From: Methanosarcina acetivorans C2A
GTDB taxonomy: Archaea; Halobacteriota; Methanosarcinia; Methanosarcinales; Methanosarcinaceae
Direction of reading: 5' to 3'
Assembly (NCBI RefSeq): GCF_000007345.1
Contig: NC_003552.1
Location: forward strand, 5,580,001 to 5,644,000
DNA: 64,000 nt
Shown: piece by piece, positions 18,398 to 28,658 of the stretch
Layout of the letters: every line of letters begins with the position of its first letter
Numbering within the stretch: the first letter of the stretch is position 1
Notes under the pieces: model-generated
The model's input: only the letters and a program-made list of their open reading frames with translations
Databases searched by the model: none
What the model was told of the DNA's origin: nothing
Program-made: the position numbers and the translations under genes

Positions 18398-19144
18398 TCA
18401 TTTCGGCTGGAATCCGTAGCTTGTTCTCTGGTCGAATACTCTGTGTACCCATTCAATGACTTCTGCGTCGTCCCTGAAGGCTACATTGTCCACACGGTAG
18501 ATGGTGGTCCTCTTTGCGGCTTCTTCGCTGGACATTGGCTTGCCGAGGTTTACTTTCCTGTCGAGTGGGATTGCAACCTGGTCCTTATCCATAATAATGA
18601 CGCCACCTTCGAGTCTTCTCCTGTCAAGCATGTCGAACATTACACCGTCTTCCTGGAGACGGACAGAGTGACCGTGGACTGTTGCACCACGCATACCTGC
18701 GAGTGCGGGGTCAGTCATTTCGGTTTCCATCTGGACCTTGGCGCACTGTTCCATGTCTCTTTCACGGGCTTCAACAATCTGACGGCCGGAAAGGGTACCT
18801 GGGTCTACACCTCTGAAGTTGATTGCTGCGAAGTATGATCTGAAGTACGGGGTAGCCGGAGCGTTGTACATTGAGTCAGCGAACTGAACGTACCTGACCC
18901 TGTCTCCTGCTGCTGCACCGGGTGTTGCTGCTACAGCCTCGCGGATAGAACATGCAGGCTCGCCCATCTCTGCAAGTGGTGGGTGGGTGCTTGGGTAGTC
19001 GCTCCCTGGGGCACGGTGTCCGAGGACTGCAGTTAAGTCTTCGTCGGAAATTTCCCTGAGTTTCTCAAGTTTTCCGGACATGTGCTTTCTTCTGTTAGCG
19101 CCGACGGATGTAGCGCCTGGATAATACTGTGCTTCGTATGCCAT
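18398..19144 (-). CDS. mcrG: Methyl-coenzyme M reductase, gamma subunit
   Basis: 248 aa from the ATG at 19144, with AAAGGAG upstream; an in-frame TTG at 19153 is ignored. Starts [19 protein letters not shown] and contains [20 protein letters not shown] and [20 protein letters not shown], which are conserved in gamma subunits that help form the F430 pocket and the substrate channel. Part of the (alpha beta gamma)2 enzyme. It lies 1 nt after mcrC and 10 nt before mcrA. Confidence 0.98.
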
Positions 19145-19145
19145 C

Positions 19146-19766
19146 TCATGCAACTCCTTTATGATCTTCTAATTGGTCTAGTGTCGTCTTGACGTATTTA
19201 ACGATTGAATTTAGTTTATCCCTGGGACAGAAGTCACCACGTGTAACTCCACTTACCATATCCATTACAATTCCTTTGGTACGAATATTTTCATCCCTTG
19301 GCATCACTAATCTCGTCTTTATCCCTGCTTCTGCAAAATCCTCAAAATCCACCGGGATCTGGCTGACAACAATTGCCGGTATGTCAGCCTGGCTCAGGAT
19401 CTCCCTGGTTTTTCTGATTACGTGGTCCTTGATATTTCCGAGGTGAATAACAGCCAGCTTGTGCATTTCAATCTGTGCGACTTCTACCGGACTCAGAACA
19501 AATGATCCAGTCCTCATGCCAGATTCGGGTATTCCTGAACCTGAGTAGAGTACAAGCACACTCACCTGAATGTTTTCTCTCCTCATTCCGTATGTAATCT
19601 CACATACCGGCTTCGTGATATGCCTCTGTCCGGGACTCATGGCAATAGCAACCACGTCGGCACGCCCGGCTTCCGAAAGAGTGCCTCTTTGAGCAAGCCC
19701 TCCTCCCTTACCAAGTCCTGCGCCGCATCGGCAGTCAACTACCTGTGTTTCCCGGTCGATCATCAT
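19146..19766 (-). CDS. mcrC: Methyl-coenzyme M reductase operon protein C
   Basis: 206 aa. Has DCRCGAGLGKGGGLAQRGTL near the N-terminus and VVAIAMSPGQRHITKPVCEI, SVLVLYSGSGIPESGMR and RVGSFVLS-type strands typical of McrC. McrC is not a structural subunit of the purified enzyme; it is part of the ATP-dependent complex that reductively activates McrA's nickel (established for methanogens). Two adjacent ATGs at 19766 and 19763 are possible starts. It sits between mcrD (6 nt) and mcrG (1 nt), implying tight coupling. Confidence 0.96.
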   Translation of the reverse strand: MMIDRETQVVDCRCGAGLGKGGGLAQRGTLSEAGRADVVAIAMSPGQRHITKPVCEITYGMRRENIQVSVLVLYSGSGIPESGMRTGSFVLSPVEVAQIEMHKLAVIHLGNIKDHVIRKTREILSQADIPAIVVSQIPVDFEDFAEAGIKTRLVMPRDENIRTKGIVMDMVSGVTRGDFCPRDKLNSIVKYVKTTLDQLEDHKGVA

Positions 19767-19772
19767 ACTTAT

Positions 19773-20285
19773 TCACTCATCTTTATCAGTGTCATCTTCT
19801 TTCTCTCGTTTCTCGATGAAGACGAGCTGGTTTACCTTGGCTTTGGGATCTACCATACCAAGCAAGCGAGGGTCGGTTTCAGGACCAAGTTTTGCATAGT
19901 CAGTAACGGTCGGCTTTCTTCTGAGGAAATGCCCTTCCCTGAATTCAAAAGAGAACGGGAGCATCTTGTCGCATACTGACCTGACTTTTTCTTTAGTTTC
20001 GGCGTTTTCGATTTCAAGCCTGATCCTGCCTACACTGATCTTAAGCTCAATAACCTGATCTCCGATCTGAATAGGCTTCCTTAGGGGGTGTTCGACCTTT
20101 TCCCCGGTACCAGGACCCGCAGAAACCCTTTCCGGGAGTCTTGGGCCCTGAACCATAACGCGGATTATCCCGTCAACCTGATAGAGCTCAGAGATAAGTT
20201 TCTGAGCTGTTTCAGGAGACAGGATTCTACTGGGAAAGATTTCGATTTGTATGGAATCTTCCGTGTTTGAAGCAGAGTCTGACAT
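19773..20285 (-). CDS. mcrD: Methyl-coenzyme M reductase operon protein D
   Basis: 170 aa from ATG 20285 (AAAGGTC upstream). Contains QIEIFPSRILSPETAQKLI and VMVQGPRLPERVSAGPGTG, which mark McrD, and a C-terminal YAKLGPETDPRLLGMVDPK. It is an accessory protein of the mcr operon that associates with McrABG; proposed to act in assembly or F430 delivery. The C-terminus is highly charged (EKREKEDDTDKDE). It follows mcrB by 24 nt. Confidence 0.96.
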   Translation of the reverse strand: MSDSASNTEDSIQIEIFPSRILSPETAQKLISELYQVDGIIRVMVQGPRLPERVSAGPGTGEKVEHPLRKPIQIGDQVIELKISVGRIRLEIENAETKEKVRSVCDKMLPFSFEFREGHFLRRKPTVTDYAKLGPETDPRLLGMVDPKAKVNQLVFIEKREKEDDTDKDE

Positions 20286-20309
20286 CTTTAGACCTTTCAC
20301 TTAATTTGT

Positions 20310-21614
20310 TTAGAGCGCTCCTGCAACTGCCTTAATCGGCTGGCGGAATTCCTCGATCGATCCGAAAACGTCACCGATGAGGCCAGATGTTGATTCGATT
20401 GTGAACATCTGAGTACCTGCATCCAGAGCTACTGCTGCGCATACGCAGGGAATTGCGAATCCTCTGGAGTGCCTGGTAACGACGTGGTTACCGTTGAAGA
20501 CACCAGGTCCACCGCCACCATAGATTGAGTGGCTGAAGAATGAGAATCCTACTGCGACACCCTGTACTTTACCGTAGTCGCATCCTGGGAGACCGGTTTC
20601 CTTCTCAAGGATGTCGTTGAAGTACAGAAGTGTTGAGGAGACGTTCTGGGCTGCACGGCCTGCACCACAGTTTACAAAAGTAGCTGCAAGGGTACCGGCT
20701 GCGGCATAAGCGTTCCACATTGGGACGTCGTTTGCCTTGTAGAATTTGTATCCGGAAGGTGCGGTCTTGTCAACGGAGATTACACCGTCTTCAACTGCCC
20801 TGCCGACAATAGACTCGATAACGGTTCCGATGGTGCCGTCCTTTCCATTTTCCTTTACGATATCATAAACGACATTGTTGGCGTTGAGACCCTGGCAGGC
20901 AAGACCGAGGAGCTGGTGCCTCTCGAACATACCGACTGCGCCGCCCATCTCAAAGATACCGGACTGCTCATAGATTGAGGAGAGAGCTGCTGCGTTCATT
21001 GCACCGCGGCTGGTGATTGCTGCAATGTGGTTGGCCATGATGTTCCTGAGGGAGAAGCCAAGACCTTCGTTGTTCTGGGGGATGCTCAGAACACCCTGAA
21101 CGTTTCCGCCCATGAGGTCCATTGTCTGCGGGTAGCTACCCCAGACAGCTGACTTTGCAATGGGTGCATCGTACATGTCGGTTCCGAACATGTCAATAAT
21201 GGTCTGGGTGACTGCTGCTGCACCAACTGTGGTTGCGGACATGTAGTCAGCGCCGGCGGCAATTCTGGAAGATGGGGCCTGAATAAGCAGGCTCTTTCCG
21301 CCCTTAATGACCTTAACACTGGTGTCGTCGCCTTCATCGACCTGGACGAGATTCTTAACATTTTCTGCAATAGCATCAGCGTTGCCTACAAGATCGTAGT
21401 TGAGTCCGCGGCCTAAGATCTGACGGCCCTTTCCGCCCATCTTGCCGCTGGCAAGTGCGCCCTGAATACCTGCGAGGGAGACTGCAACTGACCTCTTGGT
21501 GTCCAAGATAATCTTTTTAATTGCTGCGTTTCTTGTTGGAGCAAGGGACATAATGTCGACATTGCTCTCGAGCAGTTTTCCTCTGTCGTCGTAGATGTCT
21601 ACTGTGTCAGACAC
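20310..21614 (-). CDS. mcrB: Methyl-coenzyme M reductase, beta subunit
   Basis: 434 aa from a GTG at 21614 with a strong AAGGAGGAAATT ribosome site 5-6 nt upstream. Starts [20 protein letters not shown]. Family landmarks: [79 protein letters not shown] and [15 protein letters not shown]. The SIYGGGGPG stretch lies in the coenzyme B and M binding region. First gene of the operon, so it sets the level of the most abundant methanogen enzyme. Confidence 0.98.
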   Translation of the reverse strand: MSDTVDIYDDRGKLLESNVDIMSLAPTRNAAIKKIILDTKRSVAVSLAGIQGALASGKMGGKGRQILGRGLNYDLVGNADAIAENVKNLVQVDEGDDTSVKVIKGGKSLLIQAPSSRIAAGADYMSATTVGAAAVTQTIIDMFGTDMYDAPIAKSAVWGSYPQTMDLMGGNVQGVLSIPQNNEGLGFSLRNIMANHIAAITSRGAMNAAALSSIYEQSGIFEMGGAVGMFERHQLLGLACQGLNANNVVYDIVKENGKDGTIGTVIESIVGRAVEDGVISVDKTAPSGYKFYKANDVPMWNAYAAAGTLAATFVNCGAGRAAQNVSSTLLYFNDILEKETGLPGCDYGKVQGVAVGFSFFSHSIYGGGGPGVFNGNHVVTRHSRGFAIPCVCAAVALDAGTQMFTIESTSGLIGDVFGSIEEFRQPIKAVAGAL

Positions 21615-21666
21615 TTTAATTTCCTCCTTAATTTATTAAAATCATTTTGGGACTGGTCACCTACTC

Positions 21667-21682
21667 GAGTGCAAAAGCACTC
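21667..21682 (-). other. Hairpin in the mcr leader
   Basis: A perfect 6-bp stem, GAGTGC/GCACTC, with an AAAA (or TTTT) loop, 53 nt upstream of the mcrB start. It would be transcribed as part of the mcr 5' leader and could affect RNA stability. Confidence 0.5.
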
Positions 21683-21833
21683 ACAAATCAAGTACCGCGT
21701 CGTTTTTAAGTGTCCACTTTCCCAATGAAATCTCATTCGTTTAGAAGGTACTTAAATCTTTTGTGTTCCCCGCTAGAGGAATTCATGGATTTTTTTAAAA
21801 ATCATTTTATTAAGATAAAATCTATTTTTCTTG

Positions 21834-21847
21834 TTTTATATAAAAAA
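21834..21847 (-). promoter_or_regulatory. Candidate mcr operon TATA box
   Basis: TTTTTTATATAAAA on the minus strand is the best archaeal TATA match in the mcrB-mmp10 gap. Start of transcription about 25 nt downstream would give a leader of roughly 195 nt before mcrB. Other A/T-rich elements in the 419-bp gap could serve instead, and the divergent mmp10 promoter probably lies near 21935-21960 on the plus strand. Confidence 0.45.
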
Positions 21848-22033
21848 ACGGTAGCAATGGAAAAAATAAATTTCAGGGTTACTCAAATCTACCAAAATTT
21901 TCCCCTAACACTTATTTAAGTATTTTTCTGAGAAAAAAGCAATATAATTTAATTTTCTTTAAAATGTAAGGATTATATCAGGAGAATAATACCAAAAAGA
22001 TTTAGTAATATCCTCTTAATACGAAAGTTTAAT

Positions 22034-23269
22034 ATGGAAGTAGTTGTCGACGTAGGCGGAAATCCCGGGGTAGACTGCAAAGGTTTTTGCAAATATTGTT
22101 ACTTTAAGAAGGTCAAAGACATTCAGCCCCTCGGCTGCAAGTATTGCCTCCCTTTTAAAAAAGGGTGCGATTACTGTACTCGCAGTGTAAAAGAATCGTA
22201 TTCAGGCTTCAAGTCCCTTCAGATGGTACTCGAAGAAACTGCAAACAAGCTTTACTTCACAAGCGGAGAGGTAAAAAAATTCACTGTCAGCGGGGGAGGA
22301 GACTTAAGCTGTTATCCCGAACTGAAGAGTCTCATTACTTTTCTATCTCAATTCAACACCCCGATACATCTGGGATATACCAGCGGAAAAGGCTTCAGTA
22401 AGCCTGATGATGCTCTTTTCTACATAGACAACGGGGTTACGGAAGTCAGTTTCACGGTCTTTGCGACAGACCCGGCTTTGAGAGCCGAATATATGAAAGA
22501 TCCCGAACCAGAAGCTTCCATTCAGGTTCTCAGGGACTTCTGTACCCACTGTGAAGTCTACGGAGCAATAGTGCTCCTTCCGGGAATAAATGATGGAGAA
22601 GTCCTCGAAAAGACCCTCTGTGACCTGGAAAATATGGGTGCAAAGGGAGCTATACTGATGAGATTTGCAAACTTCCAGGAAAATGGCTTGATTCTCAATA
22701 ATTCCCCCATCATTCCGGGAATAACTCCACACACGGTATCCGAATTTACTGAAATTGTACGCAGTTCCGCAGAGAAGCACCCTTCGATCAGAATCACAGG
22801 AACGCCACTGGAAGACCCGTTAATCGGCTCACCTTTTGCAATCCGTAACGTGCCTGAAGCCCTTTTAAAACTTCCCAGAGTAAGCAAAAAAGCAACCATC
22901 ATTACCGGGCAGGTAGCAGCCTCCAGGCTTACGGAAATATTTGAAGCCCTTGGAGGAACTGTAAACGTGATTCCAGTGAAAAAGGATATCGGCTGCCTTA
23001 TTACAATTGATGATTTCAAAGCTCTGGATCTTTCTGAGGTGACGGAAACGGTCTTTATTCCGGGAAGGGCTTTTGTCCATGATATGGAAATCAAAGAAGC
23101 CCTTAGAAGAGACGGGGTAGACAGGATCGTACGCAGAGGGCCTGAGCGGCTTTCCGTGGACGGGGAAATGTCCATAGGCATGACAAGGGAAGAAGTTCTG
23201 GAACTGGAAGTAGAAAACTTCACGGAGCTTATCGGTCAAATTAACTCTCTGGGATTGCCTCTAGAGTAA
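22034..23269 (+). CDS. mmp10: Methanogenesis marker 10, B12-dependent radical SAM arginine methylase of McrA
   Basis: 411 aa. The N-terminus reads [28 protein letters not shown] is the radical SAM CxxxCxxC triad. It is followed by extra Cys motifs (CKYC, CDYC) seen in this family. [13 protein letters not shown] follows in the core, and a C-terminal region (about 285-411) carries [19 protein letters not shown]. Mmp10 (MamA) adds the C5-methyl group to the McrA arginine (Arg285 here) using methylcobalamin and radical SAM chemistry (established). It is divergent from mcrB across 419 bp, so it can respond separately. Full length. Confidence 0.93.
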
Positions 23270-23445
23270 ACCCCCAAATCTACCGGAAAGACTTTAAGTC
23301 GAAATCTGGAAAAGAGCCAAACAGTAGTAAAAAAAAGATACCGATAAAGATATAGATATTAAAACAGATACTATATAAATCGAGGATCAATTATATAATT
23401 GGAGAAAAAATCGATAGAAGACTATTCAATTCAATAGTAGAGCTT

Positions 23446-23652
23446 TTGTCCCTAAAAAATGACCAGAAAATGAAAAGACTGCTTTTCCAGAAGAAAAAAA
23501 ATTCTGCATGGATCTTTGAAGGCATTATTAATAAACATTCCGATTTGCTTCGGTTTTTAGACTGCCCTATCCCCTCTCTGGAGATCATTAGAATTTTTTT
23601 TATATTCGTTAACGCTCTCAGTCTCTGCTTCAGCGCGCAGACCCGGACATAA
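23446..23652 (+). CDS. Small ORF of doubtful status downstream of mmp10
   Basis: 68 codons from a TTG. The same frame is open upstream to 23353 without a normal start, reading protein-like residues (INYIIGEKIDRRLFNSIVEL). It could be a degraded gene; the AT-rich TATA-like CTATATAAAT near 23370 would fit a promoter. It overlaps the 3' end of polC by 23 nt in convergent orientation. No family is recognised. Confidence 0.2.
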
Positions 23653-26600
23653 AATCTGAAAGTCCCAGCTGCTTAACCTTGTGGTTTTCAAACAGAGAAC
23701 AGATATCATAATCTAGCAGCTCGATCCTCTGCCTCGTGTAGCTGGAGACCCCATACCTTTCCCCGATCTCTTTTGAAATCTCAAGATATTTGCGGACAGC
23801 TCCCTCGTGCACGGTCAGTACCACATTACCTCCGCATTTAGGGCAGGCTCCGGTAAGAGGAGGACGCCTGAACTTCTCCCCGCACTTGATGCAGCGCATC
23901 CGCTGCCTGGAAAAAGAACGGAGATTCCCGATCAGGTCAGGAAGGAAATGGGATTTTAGAACCCTTTCTGCCACATCAGGTGCATCTACTGCCCTTATCC
24001 TGTTAGCAAGGGAGAGTTGAGCCTCCATCTTTTCAATCATGCTTCCAAGTGTCTTATATGAGGAATTCAAAGGACCTGCAGCAATGTCCGAGGTATCGTG
24101 GGTAAACATGAAATGTTCGTACTGCTCAGGGGTCCCAAGCCGACCACTGATAAGGTCCATAATACTTTCAAGTTCGGTGGGGTTTTTGATTTCCTGCGTA
24201 GCCCTGTAAAACTCAAGAGGATAACGCGCAGGAACGTCGATGTTATGGGCTTCCTTATCCACTTCCTTGGGGTCGATCCTGGTAGTCAATACCAGAGGAG
24301 CATCCATCTTTCCTCCTCTTTTGTCGGGCAGATACGACCTCGAAAAATTGAGAATCCCGTCCATAAGGAGCATTATGCAGTCTTCGTCCCCATCACAATT
24401 CCTGCGTTTTGAAGCATGGAAAAAAGGATGAGCATACCCTACGGAAGCTTTGGTAAACCCTATTAGGCGCCCGAGGACTCCTGCGGAAGTATGCGGAGCA
24501 AGCCCTATAAGCAGTACCCCCACCAGGTCCTGGATAGTTTCGGCATTGTAATAGGGCCCTACCTTATAATACTTCACAAGGAGGTCGTCCACATATTTTG
24601 CGGTACGCAGCATATACTCGCCTCCGTCATAGGAAATCACGAGGTCCTGCACCTTCAGGCAGACAACCTGGTCGTCCCTCTCAAGGGGGTTTCCATAAAT
24701 ATCCTCCCTGTAGCCGAGTTCCAGGAGTTTGGTTGCCGTAATCCCGAGTTCATCAGCCCGGATATGGGTAAGAGGAATATCGGACATGTCGTAGCGTACA
24801 GTCCCGTCCTTAAAAATGTAGACATCATGTTTTGCGCGCAGGATTCCTTTTTCCAGAGGCTCGGGAGTCATCTGCCCGTTCATTAGCCGCTTTACTCCCT
24901 TGATTAAATCCATTTTTTCCCTTTCGCCTACGTTCTCAAAAGCCTGCTTATAAACGGAACGGAAATCCAGTTTTACGTTTGCAACGGAAGTCGGTTTTCT
25001 CCCGCATTTGGGGCAGGTCTCAGCTCCCCTCACATCTATCTTGCAGCGGGGGCAGGAAAGTTTGGGATTAGTAAATTCTCCACATTCGCAGCGCCAGAAA
25101 TAAGTCTCTTTCCCGCAGGCAGGGCACTCTCTCAGCCCCAATTCCACTTCGATTTCCCCTATCTTCCCGTTCATACAGGAAGTGTAGTCAGAAGCGGAAA
25201 CAAGGTTTCGCGTAATTCCCCCGCAATTGTTTATAGGGAAGAGAACCTGGGCTGCAGGAGACATCTTGCGCAGGTCGGACTTTTCCGGCCTCCCCATGCG
25301 TGCCCCTATCCTCGAAGGAGCCCGCGGGTAAACCTTAAACCCGCTCAAAACACCTGCGGCTTCCACCATATCATCTGTGTCCGGCATGCCGGCTTTTTCT
25401 TTAAGGGAACTATCAAGCCCGAGACACAAAACAAACGGAAGCGCTTCTTCGACGAGGATTTTATCTTCTTTTACCCTGTGCAGTACGAGGAGCTTTTCAA
25501 GCAAAGGCTTTATTCCCTCTTCAAAGGAAGCTGTCAGAGGCAGTTTAAGGGTTCCTTCCCCGTCAAAGGTCCCTTTTTCAACCACGAACTTTCGAAGAGC
25601 TTCAAACTCATTCCGGTTTATGTCATGCCAGAGATAGGTAAACGTCGGGTGCAGTGGCACATTATACTCTTCCGCAAGCCTGAGGGCAAGGGCAGAAGAG
25701 GGATTTTTCAACTCTTCCTCCGGAGTTTTTTCGGGACAGGCTGCCTCGTAGTCGTACTGCCACCACTCAAAAACATAGGGGGAAGGCATGAGAGGGTGGT
25801 TATTTTCCAGAAAGTCCCCGTAATTGATCAGGATTTCCCCGATATCGACAATTGATTCAACCTGCGGGCGGAGTTCATATGCCTCCTTTATATTATCTAT
25901 ACGGACAAGATCTCCCGAAAAAAGCCTTACAGTCGGGCCCTCTATGGAGTCCACGGCAGACATGGCTGCGGCTTTTCCCGGCCTTTCGACTTTAAGCTGG
26001 GTCCCGTTAGTTATAAAATCGTCAAGCAAGACCATGCTGGCAGGATTGATCCCTGCCGAAGCAAAGGAAGTATTTCTTGACCGCCCGTACCGCAGCCTGA
26101 AACCTCCCGGCCTTGAAGGGTGAGAGAACACAGGCCTTCCGGCGATCAGGTCCCGGATATATTTGTCCTTTGGCTTGATCTTGCTTTTCTGCTCATCTTC
26201 AGCACTTCCCCCGCTTTTAGCCCCTCCGATGAGGGTTTCCAGCCAGTCCCAGCCGTCCATCTTCAACTTATTGACGTGTTTTTTGACCTTGGGGGCTTTG
26301 AGAGCAAGCCCTTCGGCAAGCACGAGGCACATCCCCCCCCGTACACGGTTCGTCCCTATCCTCTCGAGGTCCCTATGCCCTTCGACCTCGGCTTCTTCGG
26401 TCGGGTCTCCGTCAATACAGACAGGGCAGTTCCGGACTATAAGCCGGATTTCATCTTCGGAAGGCGTATACTGCAGGCTTGCAACCCTCTTGTAAAGCAG
26501 GATTTCTTCCACATAACGCTCTACTTCCTCTTCCCTTGGCTTGTAGCGGTCAATCCCGATCCCACGCCGCACATAGTCCCCGACAAGCACGGAAAGGGCC

Positions 26601-27067
26601 TGCGCAGTCCCTCCTGCGCTCCTTATGGGCCCGGAATAAAAGATCCGGATATACTGAGAGCCGTCGTCATTTTTCCCGAGTTCTACCTTATCAATTCCTT
26701 CGATAGGGGCTGCCACCACCCCTTCGGTCAGGGTTGCCATAGAAACACGGATAGCAGCTTCCACGGCGTCTTTTTTTGTCGGAAAACTTCCCACCACTCC
26801 TTCAGCGACCTGTTTCCCGATTTCAAGGGCAGCTTCTTCCCTGGACATCCGGGTCTCAAGTTCCCGGATCTTTGCAGCAACCCCCTGGACACCGATAAGG
26901 TTTTCGACTCTATCTGCAAGGTCTTTGGCAAGGGGAATTTCCACAGTGGGCTTTGGGTCTCCGCCCTGAGCCCGGGCCCTGTTTGCAATCTCAATTGCCT
27001 CTTTTAATCTTGCCTCAAGCCCATCGAAGTATTCATGCATTTCTTCACTTGCAATCGTTTCACCCAT
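23630..27067 (-). CDS. polC: DNA polymerase D (Pol II) large subunit DP2
   Basis: 1145 aa, full length and without an intein. DP2 is the catalytic polymerase subunit of the euryarchaeal heterodimeric replicase; the DP1 exonuclease is encoded elsewhere. N-terminal [71 protein letters not shown]; a zinc-binding block [18 protein letters not shown] with CPRCKI and CPKCGRKP; the catalytic aspartate motif [20 protein letters not shown]; and a last zinc finger [19 protein letters not shown]. It ends [17 protein letters not shown]. It is the third gene after sua5 and a small membrane protein, 33 nt apart. Confidence 0.98.
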
Positions 27068-27100
27068 AATGAAAAGCCCCTTTTGGAAAAGAAGGAAAAA

Positions 27101-27346
27101 TTATCTCTGCTTGCGCAGAGATCCCGCAGCAAAGAGCCCTGACATCGAAGTCACAAAGAAGATAGTAACCCCTGCCACGACAAGATAGTACCCTATATCA
27201 ACACCGAGTATAGTAATATTGAGAGTCATCAAGAGCAGACCAACAGCCAGAATTGAGAGGCTTATAGCCGTCACTTTTTTGTTCTGGTTCCGGACTTTTT
27301 TATAAGCCCGCGCTTTTTCCATTCTTTCTTTTTTTTCTGCGTTCAA
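27101..27346 (-). CDS. Small two-helix membrane protein
   Basis: About 81 aa. The start is uncertain: TTG at 27346 follows GGAG by 9 nt; ATG at 27322 lacks a clear ribosome site. A basic N-terminus (about 25 residues, KKERMEKARAYKKVRNQNKK) is followed by two hydrophobic helices, about SLSILAVGLLLMTLNITILG and YYLVVAGVTIFFVTSMSGLF, and a short basic tail. The size, basic end and position before polC are the only clues; the function is unknown. Confidence 0.7.
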   Translation of the reverse strand: MNAEKKERMEKARAYKKVRNQNKKVTAISLSILAVGLLLMTLNITILGVDIGYYLVVAGVTIFFVTSMSGLFAAGSLRKQR

Positions 27347-27439
27347 GAGGATCGCTCCAGGTATCTGAAAGATCAATAATATTAAAGCTGACTGTCAAAC
27401 TCTCACTTATACTATTGCAATTTAACCGGAAAATCCTAT

Positions 27440-28522
27440 TCAAACAGCATACCTTAGGGAGGCAGCTTCTCTTAACCGGTTAAGGAGGGCAGCTCCAAGA
27501 CCTGAAGGGGAAAAGGAACCGTCAACCAGAATCACGTCCAGACTCTTCGCATCCAGAACCCGGAGCCCCTCAAAAAGCCTTCTGGCAGCTTCTTCCGGCT
27601 CATCTCGGGACCCGAGTAAAAAGCATTCCTGTGCACTCAATCCTTCAGAAGCAAAAAAACCTGCGGTCTCATTGCTGAGCAGAAACCCTACTTTCTTCCC
27701 TTCTCTCAGGGAATTTTCGAGCAGGGAACCAATCTTTTCAGAAACCTTTTTTCTGTCCCCTTCCACAAGCACGACCTGTGTATCAGGGGTATAATGGTTA
27801 TATTTCTGTCCTGCCTGCTTTTCAGGCACAGCCCTGGAATCAGGTTCTCCATATGTGGGCCTGACTTTACCTATAACCTTTTCAAGCTCGGCAATACCCA
27901 CGGCTCCGGGCCGCAGCACTACCGGAGGTTCTACCGTCATATCGACAACAGTTGACTCAAGCCCTATGGCTGTCCCCCCTCCGTCGATGACCGCATCAAT
28001 TCTGCCTGTGAGGTCGGCCAGGACATGGGCTGCCAGGCTGGGGCTGGGTTTCCCTGAAAGGTTCGCACTCGGAGCAGCAAGAGGAGTGCCCGCCCTTTTT
28101 ACAAGCTCCAGAGGAATCCTGTGGTCAGGCATGCGAAGGCCTATCGAAGGCAAGTTTCCCGAGGTAATTTCCGGGACAATGTCTTTTTTCTCAAGCACGA
28201 TCGTAAGGGGACCGGGCCAGAAAGAGTCCATAAGCCTGAACGCTTTTTCAGGGATATTTTTTGCGACCTTTCCGACGTCTTCCCCGGAGTGGACAAGCAG
28301 GCTGAGAGGATTGCCGGGCGGCCGTTCCTTTGCTTCGAAGATTTTCCGGACAGCCTCAGGGTCCAGCCCATTAGCTCCAAGCCCGTAAACGGTTTCCGTA
28401 GGGAAGGCGACTGTCCCCCCTCTCCGGATAATTTCTGCTGCCTCATCAAGGACGGCGTCAAAGTTCTCTTCGGAGACCCTGAAAAGCCGGGTCTCTCTTT
28501 TATTTCCGTTTTCTGCCTGCAC
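27440..28522 (-). CDS. sua5: Threonylcarbamoyl-AMP synthase (Sua5/YrdC/YciO)
   Basis: 360 aa from a GTG at 28522. Makes threonylcarbamoyl-AMP from threonine, bicarbonate and ATP for t6A37 in tRNA. YrdC domain at about 20-215: GGTVAFPTETVYGLGANGLD, KERPPGNPLSLLVHS, FWPGPLTIVLEKK, IGLRMPDH, APSANLSGKPSPS and GLESTVVDMT. A linker SRAVPEKQAGQKYNHYTPD leads to a C-terminal Sua5 Rossmann-like domain, making this the long Sua5 form rather than the short YrdC form. It precedes the small membrane protein and polC on the same strand. Confidence 0.95.
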   Translation of the reverse strand: MQAENGNKRETRLFRVSEENFDAVLDEAAEIIRRGGTVAFPTETVYGLGANGLDPEAVRKIFEAKERPPGNPLSLLVHSGEDVGKVAKNIPEKAFRLMDSFWPGPLTIVLEKKDIVPEITSGNLPSIGLRMPDHRIPLELVKRAGTPLAAPSANLSGKPSPSLAAHVLADLTGRIDAVIDGGGTAIGLESTVVDMTVEPPVVLRPGAVGIAELEKVIGKVRPTYGEPDSRAVPEKQAGQKYNHYTPDTQVVLVEGDRKKVSEKIGSLLENSLREGKKVGFLLSNETAGFFASEGLSAQECFLLGSRDEPEEAARRLFEGLRVLDAKSLDVILVDGSFSPSGLGAALLNRLREAASLRYAV

Positions 28523-28658
28523 CAGAGGTGAACTCCTTACTGCTTATAATTCTGCTATTGTTTCTTTCACAGCCTGTAACCGGTATTTAGAAGTTTGTAT
28601 CTTAGCAACCTTTTTCTGAATAACCTGGACTTATTGTGCAGCCGCTCATTATGCAGCT

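Noticed and set aside
26120-27007. 295-codon plus-strand frame opposite polC
   Set aside because: A shadow of polC; Pro/Phe/Gly-rich composition as expected for an antisense frame.
23630-27067. Intein or frameshift in polC
   Set aside because: DP2 proteins often carry inteins, but here the frame runs unbroken and the motifs are adjacent, so none is present.
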